A stretch of DNA of 37,044 nucleotides, from positions 1 to 37,044 of the forward strand of contig DATDBU010000139.1 of NCBI GenBank assembly GCA_036524675.1, given 5' to 3'. Shown one piece after another: positions 1-7,890 of the stretch. Below the pieces are notes generated by a model. The model had not been told where the DNA came from and did not search any database. It saw only the letters and a program-made list of their open reading frames with translations. Position 1 is the first letter of the stretch. The number at the start of each line of letters is the position of its first letter. The DNA comes from DATDAW01 sp036524675. Its GTDB lineage: Bacteria; Verrucomicrobiota; Verrucomicrobiia; Chthoniobacterales; DASVRZ01. Made by a program: the position numbers and the translations under genes.

Positions 1-256
1 TACTCCCGAAGTTCCCGAATAAATTTGCTTGCAGCCATTCGAACGCTTCCAGTGGCGACATCCGTGTGATGGTTTCTTCAGTGATCTCGGGCTGCACTAT
101 AGAACTATTTCCTGCGACGAGGTTTTGTTCAGCAGCTTCCAGAGCGCGCCGAAGAGTTTCGGATTTGGAAACTCCCCATCGCTTTGCCAGTCGCTCCAGG
201 CGGGAAGCCGTTGCAGGATCAAACGCAACCGTCGTGCGAACCGTCATGGCAGCCAT
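1..256 (-). CDS. Ribbon-helix-helix (CopG/VapB-type) antitoxin-like protein, C-terminus cut by window edge
   Basis: Reading the minus strand from an ATG at 256 (alternative in-frame ATG at 247) gives about 85 residues with no stop before the left edge. It opens with the ribbon-helix-helix pattern MTVRTTVAFDPATASRLERL followed by AKRWGVSKSETLRRAL: a beta strand of alternating residues, then two helices joined by a GVSKSE turn. The tail, with TRMSPLEAFEWLQ, resembles the C-terminal part of VapB-like antitoxins that binds the toxin. Such proteins are DNA-binding dimers that repress their own operon. A toxin gene would be expected immediately downstream, off the left edge, so a toxin-antitoxin role is inference. 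Family assignment is fairly secure; the partner is unknown. Confidence 0.75.
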   Translation of the reverse strand, partial: MAAMTVRTTVAFDPATASRLERLAKRWGVSKSETLRRALEAAEQNLVAGNSSIVQPEITEETITRMSPLEAFEWLQANLFGNFGS

Positions 257-265
257 AACGCGAAA

Positions 266-294
266 ACATTATGCGCATAACATACGTCCTGCAA
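266..294 (-). promoter_or_regulatory. Putative sigma70 promoter of the ribbon-helix-helix gene
   Basis: On the minus strand TTGCAG (294-289) is separated by exactly 17 bp from TAATGT (271-266). The -10 ends only 9 bp before the ATG at 256, so the transcript would be almost leaderless unless the start is the second ATG at 247. Confidence 0.45.
269..280. promoter_or_regulatory. 12-bp perfect palindrome, candidate autoregulatory operator
   Basis: TTATGCGCATAA is a perfect palindrome that overlaps the -10 box and the 3' part of the spacer of the predicted promoter. Ribbon-helix-helix antitoxins typically bind short palindromes at this position. A further inverted repeat, CCTGCA-N6-TGCAGG (288-305), overlaps the -35 box. 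Confidence 0.45.
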
Positions 295-300
295 GCTTGT

Positions 301-503
301 GCAGGAGAAGCGTCTCCGTACGTGAAGAGGACATGGTCCTCCCATAGTCAAACCCCGGAGCGGCCTGGCGTCGGGATTAACCGACACATTGTAAAAAATT
401 CGAAGACTCGACATCCGCCTGACGTCTGAGTTCGATGTTGTCAGGGAAAGGTCGAGCGCCCCCAAATCCGACCGTCCAGTGATTGGAGGCCCAGACTCTA
501 TCC
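301..503. other. Intergenic region upstream of opgG
   Basis: This stretch separates the divergently placed antitoxin-like gene and opgG. It holds one short hairpin-capable repeat, GAGGAC-ATG-GTCCTC (327-341). I see no convincing gene or consensus promoter; the opgG promoter must lie here. Confidence 0.4.
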
Positions 504-2030
504 ATGAAGACCCATCTTGTTTTTGCCATCATGACCGTTGCGCTCCTGGCGCTCGTGATCACGCAGAACCGTGACAGCGCTTTCACGTTTCAATACGTCA
601 TCCGACAAGCCCAAGATGCTGCACGCGAACCTTTTGTGCCGGCGAATCCGGTGAAGAGCGATGCGCTTCGGAATCTCACATACGATCAATACCGCGACAT
701 TCGGTGGAAGGATGAAGGAACGCTCTGGAGGAAACTTGGGCTGCCATTTCAGGCGAAGTTCTTCTTCACGAGTGCGCTGAATTCAACCCCGGTGACAATC
801 TACGAAGTGACTCGGGACAGCGTGGGACCCATCCGGTTCAAGCCGGAGATGTTCGATTACGGACGGCTGAATTCCATTCCTTATGAGGAACAGGAAAAGG
901 GCGGTTTTTCGGGGTTTCGCCTCCATTACCCAATCAACAAACCGGATTATCTCGATGAAGTGCTAGTGATGCTTGGGGCGAGTTACTTCCGATCGCTGGC
1001 GAAGGATCAGGTTTACGGTCTTTCAGCGCGTGGGGTCGCGATCGATACGGCGTCAGACGTGAAACAAGAGGAATTTCCTTCCTTCACGAGGTTCTGGCTG
1101 GTGCGGCCGGGCAACACAGACAAGACGATGACGCTTTACGCGCTGCTCGACGGACCGAGCTTGGCTGGGGCGTATCAGTTTACGATTCAACCCGGTGTGG
1201 AAACGGTCATTGACGTGCGCGCCGTTCTATTTTTGCGGAAGGAAATCGGGCTACTCGGCATCGCGCCGCTGACGAGCATGTATTGGTATGGCGAGAATAC
1301 GAGCGACACTTTCGGAGGCTGGCGACCCGAGGTGCACGACTCCGACGGTCTGCTGGTCCACGGCGGGAACGGCGAATGGATCTGGCGGCCCTTGGCGTGG
1401 TCAAAGCTGCTGCAAATCAATGACTTCGGAACCACCAATCCGAAGGGTTTCGGACTGTTGCAAAGGGATCGGGATTTTGCGCACTACCAGGATCTTGAAG
1501 CGCATTATCATCAGCGCCCAAGTGTCTGGATTGAACCCCGGGGCGATTGGGGTAAAGGCTCGGTTCGACTCATTCAGTTCCCGACGGGAAACGAATTCAT
1601 GGATAATGTCGCGGCCTTCTGGCATACGGACCAGACGCACGCCGCGGGCGACCGGATTGAGCTCAATTATCGGATGACGTGGCGCGGGACCGACCCGGCC
1701 GAAGGCGATTTTGCGCGATCCATCGCCACGCGGATCGACTATCAAGAGCAGGAGTTCTACCGGGTATTCGTCCTGGATTTTGCCGGGGAAGCCCTGGGAA
1801 AACTTCCGCCGGAAACGCAGCTGCAGCCGGAGTTTTCAATCAGCGGCGGCGGCGTGATCGACAAAGTGGCCGTGCAAAAAAACACGAACGACAATTCGTG
1901 GCGTGTTAGTTTCACTGCGAGCACCAACGTTCTCCGCAAACCGCATGAGCTGCGCTGCGCGTTAAAAAACAGCGGCAAACCCGTCACCGAAACGTGGACC
2001 TACACCTGGATGCCCAATGAGCCACGTTGA
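504..2030 (+). CDS. opgG: Periplasmic glucan biosynthesis protein OpgG (MdoG)
   Basis: The protein of about 508 residues matches the MdoG family along its whole length. Near the N-terminus are FTFQYVIRQAQDAA and YDQYRDIRWK. In the middle are the family's SYFRSLAKDQVYGLSARG, and further on SMYWYGENTSDTFGGWRPEVHDSDGLL. OpgG acts in the periplasm on the beta-glucan backbone made by OpgH. The N-terminal hydrophobic stretch HLVFAIMTVALLALVI looks like a signal peptide or anchor. The start at 504 is preferred over an in-frame TTG at 483 because GGAGG lies at 485-489 and the signal sequence then begins properly. The gene overlaps the next ORF by 14 bp, which indicates translational coupling in an opgG-orf-opgH operon. 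Confidence is high. Confidence 0.95.
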   Translation: MKTHLVFAIMTVALLALVITQNRDSAFTFQYVIRQAQDAAREPFVPANPVKSDALRNLTYDQYRDIRWKDEGTLWRKLGLPFQAKFFFTSALNSTPVTIYEVTRDSVGPIRFKPEMFDYGRLNSIPYEEQEKGGFSGFRLHYPINKPDYLDEVLVMLGASYFRSLAKDQVYGLSARGVAIDTASDVKQEEFPSFTRFWLVRPGNTDKTMTLYALLDGPSLAGAYQFTIQPGVETVIDVRAVLFLRKEIGLLGIAPLTSMYWYGENTSDTFGGWRPEVHDSDGLLVHGGNGEWIWRPLAWSKLLQINDFGTTNPKGFGLLQRDRDFAHYQDLEAHYHQRPSVWIEPRGDWGKGSVRLIQFPTGNEFMDNVAAFWHTDQTHAAGDRIELNYRMTWRGTDPAEGDFARSIATRIDYQEQEFYRVFVLDFAGEALGKLPPETQLQPEFSISGGGVIDKVAVQKNTNDNSWRVSFTASTNVLRKPHELRCALKNSGKPVTETWTYTWMPNEPR

Positions 2031-2568
2031 TCACACTCACACATTGGCCAGTCAGGCTTGGCGCGAGGCATGCGCGCGCCTCGAGGATTACCTGGAATCC
2101 TGTGACATCCGTGATCCTGAACGTCGCTGGCGTCTGTCGCTGGAAATTCTCGATGAAGCACGAAGCAAAGCCGCTGCGAATACCAAACTCACACCGCTTG
2201 AAGCGACAATGGAAACGGTTATGAGCCGCACGGATGAGTGGTTTGATTTCGTCGCTAACGGTGAGGGCGCCTCCCGTGGGCGCGTTGCATGGACCTCAAG
2301 CGGCGCCAGCGCGAAATTCGCGAAGTATTTTCTCGAACCCGAGCCGCCGCACGAATTGGTCGCCGAATTGCGTAACGAAACGATCCAGGCAAAGCCGGAG
2401 CTGGAATTTACCTCACTGGTTCGCATGGATGTCGACTACGGTCCAATGGAGGATATCGCCCGCGAGACGTGGGAGAAATTCTCGTGGTCGTTCGTGTTAA
2501 AGGCGTTCCTCCTGTGGGTTGTCATTTTCTTTGTCGCCTGGGGCACGTGGCTCCATTTCCATCCATGA
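2017..2568 (+). CDS. 183-aa tail-anchored membrane protein of unknown function within the opg operon
   Basis: I do not recognise this family. It overlaps the end of opgG by 14 bp and its stop overlaps the opgH start as ATGA, so the three genes are surely co-transcribed and translationally coupled. The first 155 residues are hydrophilic, charged and mostly helical in appearance (for example ARLEDYLESCDIRDPERRWRL). A single hydrophobic segment follows at about residues 160-178 (FLLWVVIFFVAWGTWL), and the protein ends shortly after it. It would therefore sit mostly in the cytoplasm with a C-terminal anchor. Proteobacterial OpgH has a cytoplasmic N-terminal extension of roughly 140 residues that the OpgH here lacks. 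This ORF could be a separate partner filling that role, but no sequence similarity was demonstrated. Confidence 0.85.
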   Translation: MSHVDHTHTLASQAWREACARLEDYLESCDIRDPERRWRLSLEILDEARSKAAANTKLTPLEATMETVMSRTDEWFDFVANGEGASRGRVAWTSSGASAKFAKYFLEPEPPHELVAELRNETIQAKPELEFTSLVRMDVDYGPMEDIARETWEKFSWSFVLKAFLLWVVIFFVAWGTWLHFHP

Positions 2569-4619
2569 ATCCCCTGCTATCCAACGAATCCGTTTCGCTT
2601 CGCAAAGCGATTTTTCTAGCCACGGGCATCGGGCTCACGGCGGCAGGCTGCTGGTTGATGTGGCAGCATTTCAAAGCAGATGGCGTTTCGTGGCTGGAGT
2701 GGACACTGCTCGCACTATTTTTAGTCCTCTTCGGACAACTCGCATTTGGGTTCAGCATCGCATTCTGGGGTTTTGTCACGTGGCTGCGAGGTGGCGATGC
2801 TCTTCAAATCATGCGCACGCTGCCGGATAAACCCGGCCCGAACGAAAATCTCGGGGCTACGGCCATCGCGATGCCGGTTTACAACGAAGATTGCGGACGC
2901 GTTTTCCGAGGGCTGGAGGCCATGATCACGTCACTCGAACGAACGGGGCACAGCGAAAGCTTCGACTTTTTCATCCTCAGCGACTCGAACCAGCCGGATC
3001 AATGGATCGCCGAGGAAAGGGCGTGGGTCGATCTGTGCAGTCGGCTCCAAAAATTCGGCAACGTTTTTTATCGAAAGCGTCGGGTATCGCTTCATGGCAA
3101 GAGCGGCAACATCAACGACTTCTGCCGCCGGTGGGGAAAACGGTATCGGTATCTCGTCATTCTCGACGCGGACAGCATCATGAGCGGCGAAACACTCGTC
3201 AGACTCACCCGCGCGATGGATGAGAATCCGCGCACAGGGATTATCCAAACCGCCCCAAAAATGGTGGGAGGCGCATCCTTCCTCCAACGACTCTGGCAAT
3301 TTTCCACCAGCGTGGTCGGACCAATTTTTGCCGCAGGTTCCAGTTTCTGGCATCTGGCTGGCGGGAGTTACTGGGGACACAACGCCATCATCCGTTTAAA
3401 GCCTTTCATGGCGCACTGCATCCTGCCCGAGCTGCCAGTCCAGAAACAGGAGAAGCGCCATATTATGAGCCACGACACTGTGGAGGCAGCACTTATGCAA
3501 CAGGCCGGATTCGAAGTCTGGCTTGCCAATGAAGAACCTGGCTCCTACGAGGAATGCCCTCCGAATCTCACGGAAAATCTAAAAAGGGATCGCCGCTGGT
3601 GCCAAGGCAACCTGCAGCATTTCTGGTTTCTCTTCGCCCCGGCAACGTTTCTGACCAACCGCATCCACATTCTCTTTGGGCTACTGGCCTATCTTTCCGC
3701 GCCACTGCTCGTTCTGTTCATCACCTTGAGTCTCGTGGACTATTATTGGAAGCAACGTTACGCGACGCTCGCGGCTCAATCACCCGAGCCGTTCGGCGTA
3801 TTCTCGGATCGCAATTCCCTGCTCCTGCTTATCCTGACGCTTGGGCTGCTGTTTCTTCCGAAAATCCTGGGAACCATCACCGCCCTCGTCCGGCCGTCGA
3901 AGTTTGGAGGTTTCTTTCGCCTCTTCGCCAGCACCCTTCTTGAGGCGATCCTGTCCATTCTGCTGGCCCCCATCCTGCTGTATTATCATACAAAATTCGT
4001 AGTGCTGACAACGCTTGGGGTTCGCGTCGCGTGGAAGACGCAGAATCGTTCCGACTTGGGCATTGGCTTTGGCGAAGCCGCTAGTGAATATGGGCAGACG
4101 ACTCTCGCCGGTTTCGCCGTTATCGGCCTCTGTGCGTGGTTCGTTCCCAATCTTATTTGGTGGCTCGCTCCGATATTCGCAGGCTGGGTGCTCTCCATTC
4201 CCCTCGTAATGCTGACTGCTTCAACACGCGTCGGCCTTTGGTTGCGCAAACTCGGCCTCCTGGTCACCCCCGAGGAAGTTGAGCCGCCCGTCGAACTGCA
4301 CAATCTGGAGGGTGCCGAGACCGTGGCCGGCAGCACGCCCCAATCAGGATTGGAACAAGTGATCATTGCTCCTGACGTCAACGCCATCCATCTTTCCCTC
4401 CTCCAGCGGAGCAAACAGGGAAAAAAGAAATCCGACCTCCTGGCAGCCGTCCGGCGACGTCTCCTTGAAGAGGGCCCGGAATCCATTTCTCGTCGCGAAA
4501 TTATGGCCCTTCTCTGGAACGCCGAATCCGTTGAAGCCGTCCACCGAGAGCTGTGGAAGACCCCGCATTCCCTTCTGCATCCAGCCTGGCGGCATGCGAT
4601 GGACCGTTGGGCCGGTTAG
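2565..4619 (+). CDS. opgH: Glucan glucosyltransferase OpgH (MdoH), short N-terminus
   Basis: This 684-residue inner-membrane family 2 glycosyltransferase polymerises UDP-glucose into the backbone of osmoregulated periplasmic glucans. Visible marks are two N-terminal membrane segments, AIAMPVYNEDCGRVFRGLEAM, the KSGNINDFCRRWG block, the catalytic DADSIMSG, the GGSYWGHNAIIR block, SHDTVEAALM, and KRDRRWCQGN (the QxxRW position reads RDRRW, as in E. coli OpgH). Several C-terminal membrane helices follow. The ATG at 2565 is chosen because it forms an ATGA overlap with the previous stop. E. coli OpgH is about 847 residues; the difference is mainly the missing N-terminal cytoplasmic extension and a shorter C-terminal tail. 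Confidence in the family is very high. Confidence 0.95.
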   Translation: MNPLLSNESVSLRKAIFLATGIGLTAAGCWLMWQHFKADGVSWLEWTLLALFLVLFGQLAFGFSIAFWGFVTWLRGGDALQIMRTLPDKPGPNENLGATAIAMPVYNEDCGRVFRGLEAMITSLERTGHSESFDFFILSDSNQPDQWIAEERAWVDLCSRLQKFGNVFYRKRRVSLHGKSGNINDFCRRWGKRYRYLVILDADSIMSGETLVRLTRAMDENPRTGIIQTAPKMVGGASFLQRLWQFSTSVVGPIFAAGSSFWHLAGGSYWGHNAIIRLKPFMAHCILPELPVQKQEKRHIMSHDTVEAALMQQAGFEVWLANEEPGSYEECPPNLTENLKRDRRWCQGNLQHFWFLFAPATFLTNRIHILFGLLAYLSAPLLVLFITLSLVDYYWKQRYATLAAQSPEPFGVFSDRNSLLLLILTLGLLFLPKILGTITALVRPSKFGGFFRLFASTLLEAILSILLAPILLYYHTKFVVLTTLGVRVAWKTQNRSDLGIGFGEAASEYGQTTLAGFAVIGLCAWFVPNLIWWLAPIFAGWVLSIPLVMLTASTRVGLWLRKLGLLVTPEEVEPPVELHNLEGAETVAGSTPQSGLEQVIIAPDVNAIHLSLLQRSKQGKKKSDLLAAVRRRLLEEGPESISRREIMALLWNAESVEAVHRELWKTPHSLLHPAWRHAMDRWAG

Positions 4620-4652
4620 GCCGAAAAGGCTACGTCGTCTTTGCCGCTGAAG

Positions 4653-4686
4653 TGGCGCGATCGGCAAGAAGTTTGGCGCGATCGGC
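4653..4686 (+). promoter_or_regulatory. Two 13-bp direct repeats with 21-bp spacing upstream of adh
   Basis: TGGCGCGATCGGC occurs at 4653-4665 and again at 4674-4686, exactly 21 bp (two helical turns) apart. The second copy ends 37 bp before the dehydrogenase ATG. A weak -10-like TATTGT lies at 4711-4716, and the corresponding -35 position has poor consensus and directly abuts the second repeat. This arrangement resembles AraC-family activator half-sites, and an AraC-type gene lies just downstream of the dehydrogenase. Confidence 0.45.
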
Positions 4687-4723
4687 GAATGATTTCCGGG
4701 AGCCGCGAGGTATTGTCGCCCCC

Positions 4724-5785
4724 ATGCTCGCTTACACCACCAAATCCTTCGCAGCTCAAACTGCATCGTCGTCCCTCGCGCCGTTCGCAATCGCCCGTCG
4801 CGAACCGGGTCCAAAAGACGTTCAGATGGAAATCCTGTTTTGCGGTGTGTGCCACTCCGATATCCACCAGGCTCGCAACGAGTGGCGGAATACCATCTAT
4901 CCGTGCGTACCGGGTCACGAAATCGTCGGTCGCGTCGTCAAGGTCGGCGCGGAAGTCACGAAGTTCAAAGAAGGCGACCTCACTGCCGTCGGGTGCATGG
5001 TCGATTCGTGTCGCACCTGCCCGAGCTGCCAACGCGGTCTCGAGCAATACTGCACCAGTTTTCCTACATTCACTTACAACAGCCCGGACAGCGTGCTCGG
5101 CGGCCCGACTTTCGGCGGCTATTCCGACAGCATCGTCGTCGATGAAGCCTTCGTTCTGCGCGTCCCGGAAGGCCTCGACCCGGCGGCCGCGGCGCCGTTG
5201 CTCTGCGCCGGCATAACAACGTATTCGCCATTACGCCACTGGAAAGTCGGTCCCGGCCAGAAAGTCGGCATTGTTGGTTTGGGTGGTCTCGGCCACATGG
5301 GCGTAAAATTTGCCCATGCTTTCGGCGCTCACGTCGTCCTCTTTACGACTTCGCCAGGCAAGATCCCGGACGGCCTCCGCCTCGGAGCTGACGAAGTGGT
5401 CGTTTCAAAGAATGAAGACGAAATGAAAAAGCATGCGCTTTCGTTCGATTTCATTCTCGACGCCGTATCGGCCGAACACGACATCAACGCCTACCTGAGC
5501 CTTCTCAAGCTCGACGGAACGCTGACTCTCGTTGGCGCTCCCGAGAATCCGCTGCCTGTCGCCGCATTCAACCTGCTGCTACCTCGTCGCCAGTTCGCCG
5601 GCTCCGGTATCGGCGGCATCGCTGAAACCCAGGAAATGCTCGACTTCTGTGCCGAACACGGAATCGCCAGTGACATCGAAATGATCAACATCCAGCAGAT
5701 CAACGAAGCCTACGCGCGAATGCTGAAAGGCGACGTGAAGTATCGCTTCGTGATCGACATGGCGTCACTCAAGGCCGAGGCATAA
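4724..5785 (+). CDS. Zinc-dependent NAD(P) alcohol dehydrogenase, cinnamyl-alcohol-dehydrogenase/YahK type
   Basis: This 353-residue medium-chain dehydrogenase/reductase probably reduces aldehydes to alcohols with NADPH. The N-terminal GroES-like domain has the catalytic-zinc region FCGVCHSDIHQ and PGHEIVGRVVKVG. The structural-zinc loop is DSCRTCPSCQRGLEQYC. The Rossmann domain has GIVGLGGLGHMGVKFA. The closing part, with DVKYRFVIDM, is typical of the YahK/CAD group. The reading frame is open 171 bp further upstream, but ATG 4724 gives the normal family length. GAGG at 4707-4710 is a possible ribosome site. The neighbouring AraC-type regulator and the direct repeats upstream suggest inducible control by that regulator. 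The physiological substrate cannot be read from sequence. Confidence 0.92.
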   Translation: MLAYTTKSFAAQTASSSLAPFAIARREPGPKDVQMEILFCGVCHSDIHQARNEWRNTIYPCVPGHEIVGRVVKVGAEVTKFKEGDLTAVGCMVDSCRTCPSCQRGLEQYCTSFPTFTYNSPDSVLGGPTFGGYSDSIVVDEAFVLRVPEGLDPAAAAPLLCAGITTYSPLRHWKVGPGQKVGIVGLGGLGHMGVKFAHAFGAHVVLFTTSPGKIPDGLRLGADEVVVSKNEDEMKKHALSFDFILDAVSAEHDINAYLSLLKLDGTLTLVGAPENPLPVAAFNLLLPRRQFAGSGIGGIAETQEMLDFCAEHGIASDIEMINIQQINEAYARMLKGDVKYRFVIDMASLKAEA

Positions 5786-5835
5786 TTCAAAAAACCAGTT
5801 CCGGCCGGTTTCAAAAAGACGCGACGCAAAAAAGT

Positions 5836-5870
5836 CATTCGACATTCGGCATTCGGCATTCGTCATTTGC
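5836..5870 (+). repeat. Five tandem heptamers (CATTCGG type) before the AraC-type gene
   Basis: CATTCGA, CATTCGG, CATTCGG, CATTCGT and CATTTGC follow one another without gaps and end 4 bp before the ATG at 5875. They occupy the place where a ribosome-binding site would be. No Shine-Dalgarno sequence is visible. Confidence 0.8.
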
Positions 5871-5874
5871 CCTC

Positions 5875-6912
5875 ATGTCCAACCGCTTCCGAGTTTCCAG
5901 TCTTCTGGCGCGCAAGCTGGAGGAGCATCAACTGTTACTTCCCGCCGTGCTCCGGCATGCCGGGTTGCCGATGGGCTTCTTCAATCAGGAGAAAATATTC
6001 GTAACAACGGAAGAGCTGTTTGCCCTGTGGCGCGCGATTGCGGAGGTCAGCTGCGATCCCGCCATCGGGCTGAAGCTCGGCACAGAACAACGCATCGAAC
6101 GCTACGGTGCGCCGGCCATCGCGGCGCTTTACAGCCAGTCCTTCCGTGATGCGCTCCAGCGCATGGCCCGCTACAAACAGCTTACCTGTCCGGAAGAGAT
6201 CTGGATTTCCCGTGGCGCCGGCGAGTGCACCGTGGAATTCCGATGGTTGCTCGCCCGGGAGGCCGAGCCGGATGTGCTTATCGATCTGTGTTTGTCCTGG
6301 ATCCTGGCCATCGGACGCAGGGGCACAGACGGATCGATCACCCCATTACGTCTGGAGCTGGCTCGACCGCCGAAACATCGTGAGATGCTGGAAACCCATT
6401 ACGGCTGCCGGGTAAAATTCGAATCCAACCGCAACGCCCTTATTTTCCGCCCGAGCGATCTGGACCGGCCGTTCGTGACACACAATGCCGACCTTCTCGA
6501 GATTATTGCTCCTCAGCTCGAAGCGGAGCTGAACGACCAAAGATCCCGGCAAACGGTCACTGAGCAAGTGAAAACGGTGCTCAAACGGCTGCTGGCCGGG
6601 CATCGCCCGTCGATTCAAGACGTAGCGCGGCAGCTGAACCTGAGCTCGCGCACATTGCAGCGGCGGCTTACGGACAGCGGCGTCTCGTTTCAACAATTGC
6701 TTGAGGAAGCTCGCCGGGAATTGGCGCGCCATTATCTGTCGCAATCCTCGCTCGAGCTGAATGAAACCGCCTACCTGCTCGGCTATGAGGATGCGAATTC
6801 GTTTTTCCGGGCGTTCCACCACTGGGAAGGCACGACGCCCGGTCAATGGCGGAACAACGTGCGACCGACAACCGTCGCCGTCGGCATGGAATCCGTTACG
6901 CAAAACAACTGA
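5875..6912 (+). CDS. AraC-family transcriptional regulator
   Basis: The 345-residue protein has an N-terminal effector domain of the arabinose-binding-like type (about residues 15-205, with the AIGLKLG and RYG blocks). A C-terminal AraC double helix-turn-helix spans about residues 235-330. The first HTH contains PSIQDVARQLNLSSRTLQRRL. The second contains ETAYLLGYEDANSFFRAFHHWEGTTPGQWR, a near-canonical match to the family signature. It lies 89 bp downstream of the alcohol dehydrogenase on the same strand. With the 21-bp-spaced repeats ahead of that gene, it is the likely local regulator. The inducer is unknown. Translation start: the ATG directly follows a heptamer repeat without a clear ribosome site. 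Confidence 0.93.
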   Translation: MSNRFRVSSLLARKLEEHQLLLPAVLRHAGLPMGFFNQEKIFVTTEELFALWRAIAEVSCDPAIGLKLGTEQRIERYGAPAIAALYSQSFRDALQRMARYKQLTCPEEIWISRGAGECTVEFRWLLAREAEPDVLIDLCLSWILAIGRRGTDGSITPLRLELARPPKHREMLETHYGCRVKFESNRNALIFRPSDLDRPFVTHNADLLEIIAPQLEAELNDQRSRQTVTEQVKTVLKRLLAGHRPSIQDVARQLNLSSRTLQRRLTDSGVSFQQLLEEARRELARHYLSQSSLELNETAYLLGYEDANSFFRAFHHWEGTTPGQWRNNVRPTTVAVGMESVTQNN

Positions 6913-7020
6913 TCGAAGTCGTCCCCCGAAACAGTTGTGTAGCTGATTGGGATTTGCTGGGAGGCCATAGTTTAGGGGTGTTTTGTGGTGCGCGCTTGGA
7001 AAGCACGCACCGGAAAACGG

Positions 7021-7037
7021 CTGGGGACTGACCCCAG
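7021..7037. repeat. Short REP-like hairpin CTGGGG-N5-CCCCAG
   Basis: A perfect 6-bp inverted repeat encloses a 5-nt loop and contains the core CTGACCCC. The same core in the other orientation (GGGGTCAG) occurs near 36880 beside the transposase remnant. It may be a REP-like palindrome; it is too short to be sure. Confidence 0.35.
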
Positions 7038-7058
7038 GGCAATACCGGGGACAAATGC

Positions 7059-7394
7059 GTGCGGAAAAGTTCCGTGAAGATGTTGAACGGCTCCTTGGAA
7101 CTCTCCTGAGAAGCCGTGAAAGCCTTTGACGGTCTTTCCGGAGACTGTTTTGCGTTCCTTAAAGGGCTGAACGCTTTCGCCGGACTCTCCGGCGATGCCA
7201 TGAAGGCTTTGGAGTGTTGCTGAGGAGTCTTCCGCAACCCCATGAAGAGCTTGGAAGCTTTTTCCGGACTCTCCTTTGGAGTCGTTTAAGCCTTTGACGT
7301 TCGTTCCGGAGTCTTCGGAAACCCTCTTTAACCTTTTAATGGTCTTTGCGGACTCTCCGGAATCTCCATTGAACACTTCCAGACCCACGGGCAG
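7059..7394 (-). repeat. Eight degenerate 42-bp repeats, open as a 14-residue periodic ORF (6972-7436, minus)
   Basis: The GGACTC-type core recurs at 7140, 7182, 7224, 7266, 7308 and 7350, so the period is exactly 42 bp. On the minus strand a frame from a TTG at 7436 to a stop at 6972 is uninterrupted. It reads as eight 14-residue units such as SGKSFQALHGVAED, SSATLQSLHGIAGE and SGKTVKGFHGFSGE (consensus about SGKTVQGLHGVSGE). A second minus frame is also open through part of the repeat, as expected for a period divisible by three. There is no good ribosome site and no ATG start, so this may be a non-coding minisatellite rather than a protein. It lies between the AraC-type gene and a small membrane-protein gene and overlaps neither. 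Function unknown. Confidence 0.7.
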
Positions 7395-7483
7395 CAAAGC
7401 CGTGAACGGAGCATGGATGCCGTGAACATTTGGCAAATGAGCATTGCCACAATGGAACAGCCGCCCTAACTTTCGCTTCAGTT

Positions 7484-7882
7484 ATGCCCCGTCGTGCGAG
7501 TTCTCCCCTGCATTTCGGTTGGTGGGTCGCTGCTCTGATGCTCATCGGCGGGGCCGCCGGTGGAGGTTATACATTGTTTCGGACTGTAAACGATCCATTC
7601 CGGACGACGGCCATCCTCGACACCGCGATTTACCTCGAAAACGCCAATTCACTACGCGGGAACGTGTATCGCGTGAATGGGACGGTGCGAAATTTTATCA
7701 GAGGCACGAATTCGGGACGGCTATTTTCGGTGGAAGTGGATGACGCGACGAAAAGTATTCTGCCCATTGTGGTTCCGGCAGCTTTAAACCAAATCAATAT
7801 CCAGCGAGGACAGCAGTTTGCGATCCGGTTCGAGGTGGATGAAAACGGCATCCTCCGCGTGCAGGAGTTGAGGAAGATTTAG
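7484..7882 (+). CDS. Small single-pass membrane protein of unknown function
   Basis: This 132-residue protein has one N-terminal hydrophobic segment (FGWWVAALMLIGGAAGGGYTLF) and a soluble domain of about 100 residues. That domain is rich in alternating hydrophobic residues, including LRGNVYRVNGTVRNFI, RLFSVEVDD and IQRGQQFAIRFEVDENGILRVQEL, which suggests a small beta barrel such as an OB-like fold. The fold is inference. The frame is open back to a TTG at 7430, but ATG 7484 places the membrane segment normally. The next gene starts 8 bp after the stop, so the two are probably one operon encoding a membrane-anchored protein and an exported protein. I do not recognise the family. Confidence 0.75.
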   Translation: MPRRASSPLHFGWWVAALMLIGGAAGGGYTLFRTVNDPFRTTAILDTAIYLENANSLRGNVYRVNGTVRNFIRGTNSGRLFSVEVDDATKSILPIVVPAALNQINIQRGQQFAIRFEVDENGILRVQELRKI

Positions 7883-7890
7883 GAAACCGA

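Noticed and set aside
2469..2564. Upstream extension of opgH to 2469
   Set aside because: It would overlap the preceding gene by 100 bp; ATG 2565 forms an ATGA coupling and begins before the first membrane helix.
4553..4723. Upstream extension of the alcohol dehydrogenase into opgH
   Set aside because: Family proteins start near ATG 4724, and the extension overlaps opgH coding sequence and the direct repeats.
6896..7243. Second minus-strand frame through the 42-bp repeat (115 codons)
   Set aside because: A 42-bp period keeps several frames open at once; this one covers only part of the array and runs into non-repeat sequence, so it is not listed as a gene.
7059..7394. CRISPR array
   Set aside because: The units are contiguous and diverged without unique spacers between constant repeats, so it is a minisatellite-like array.
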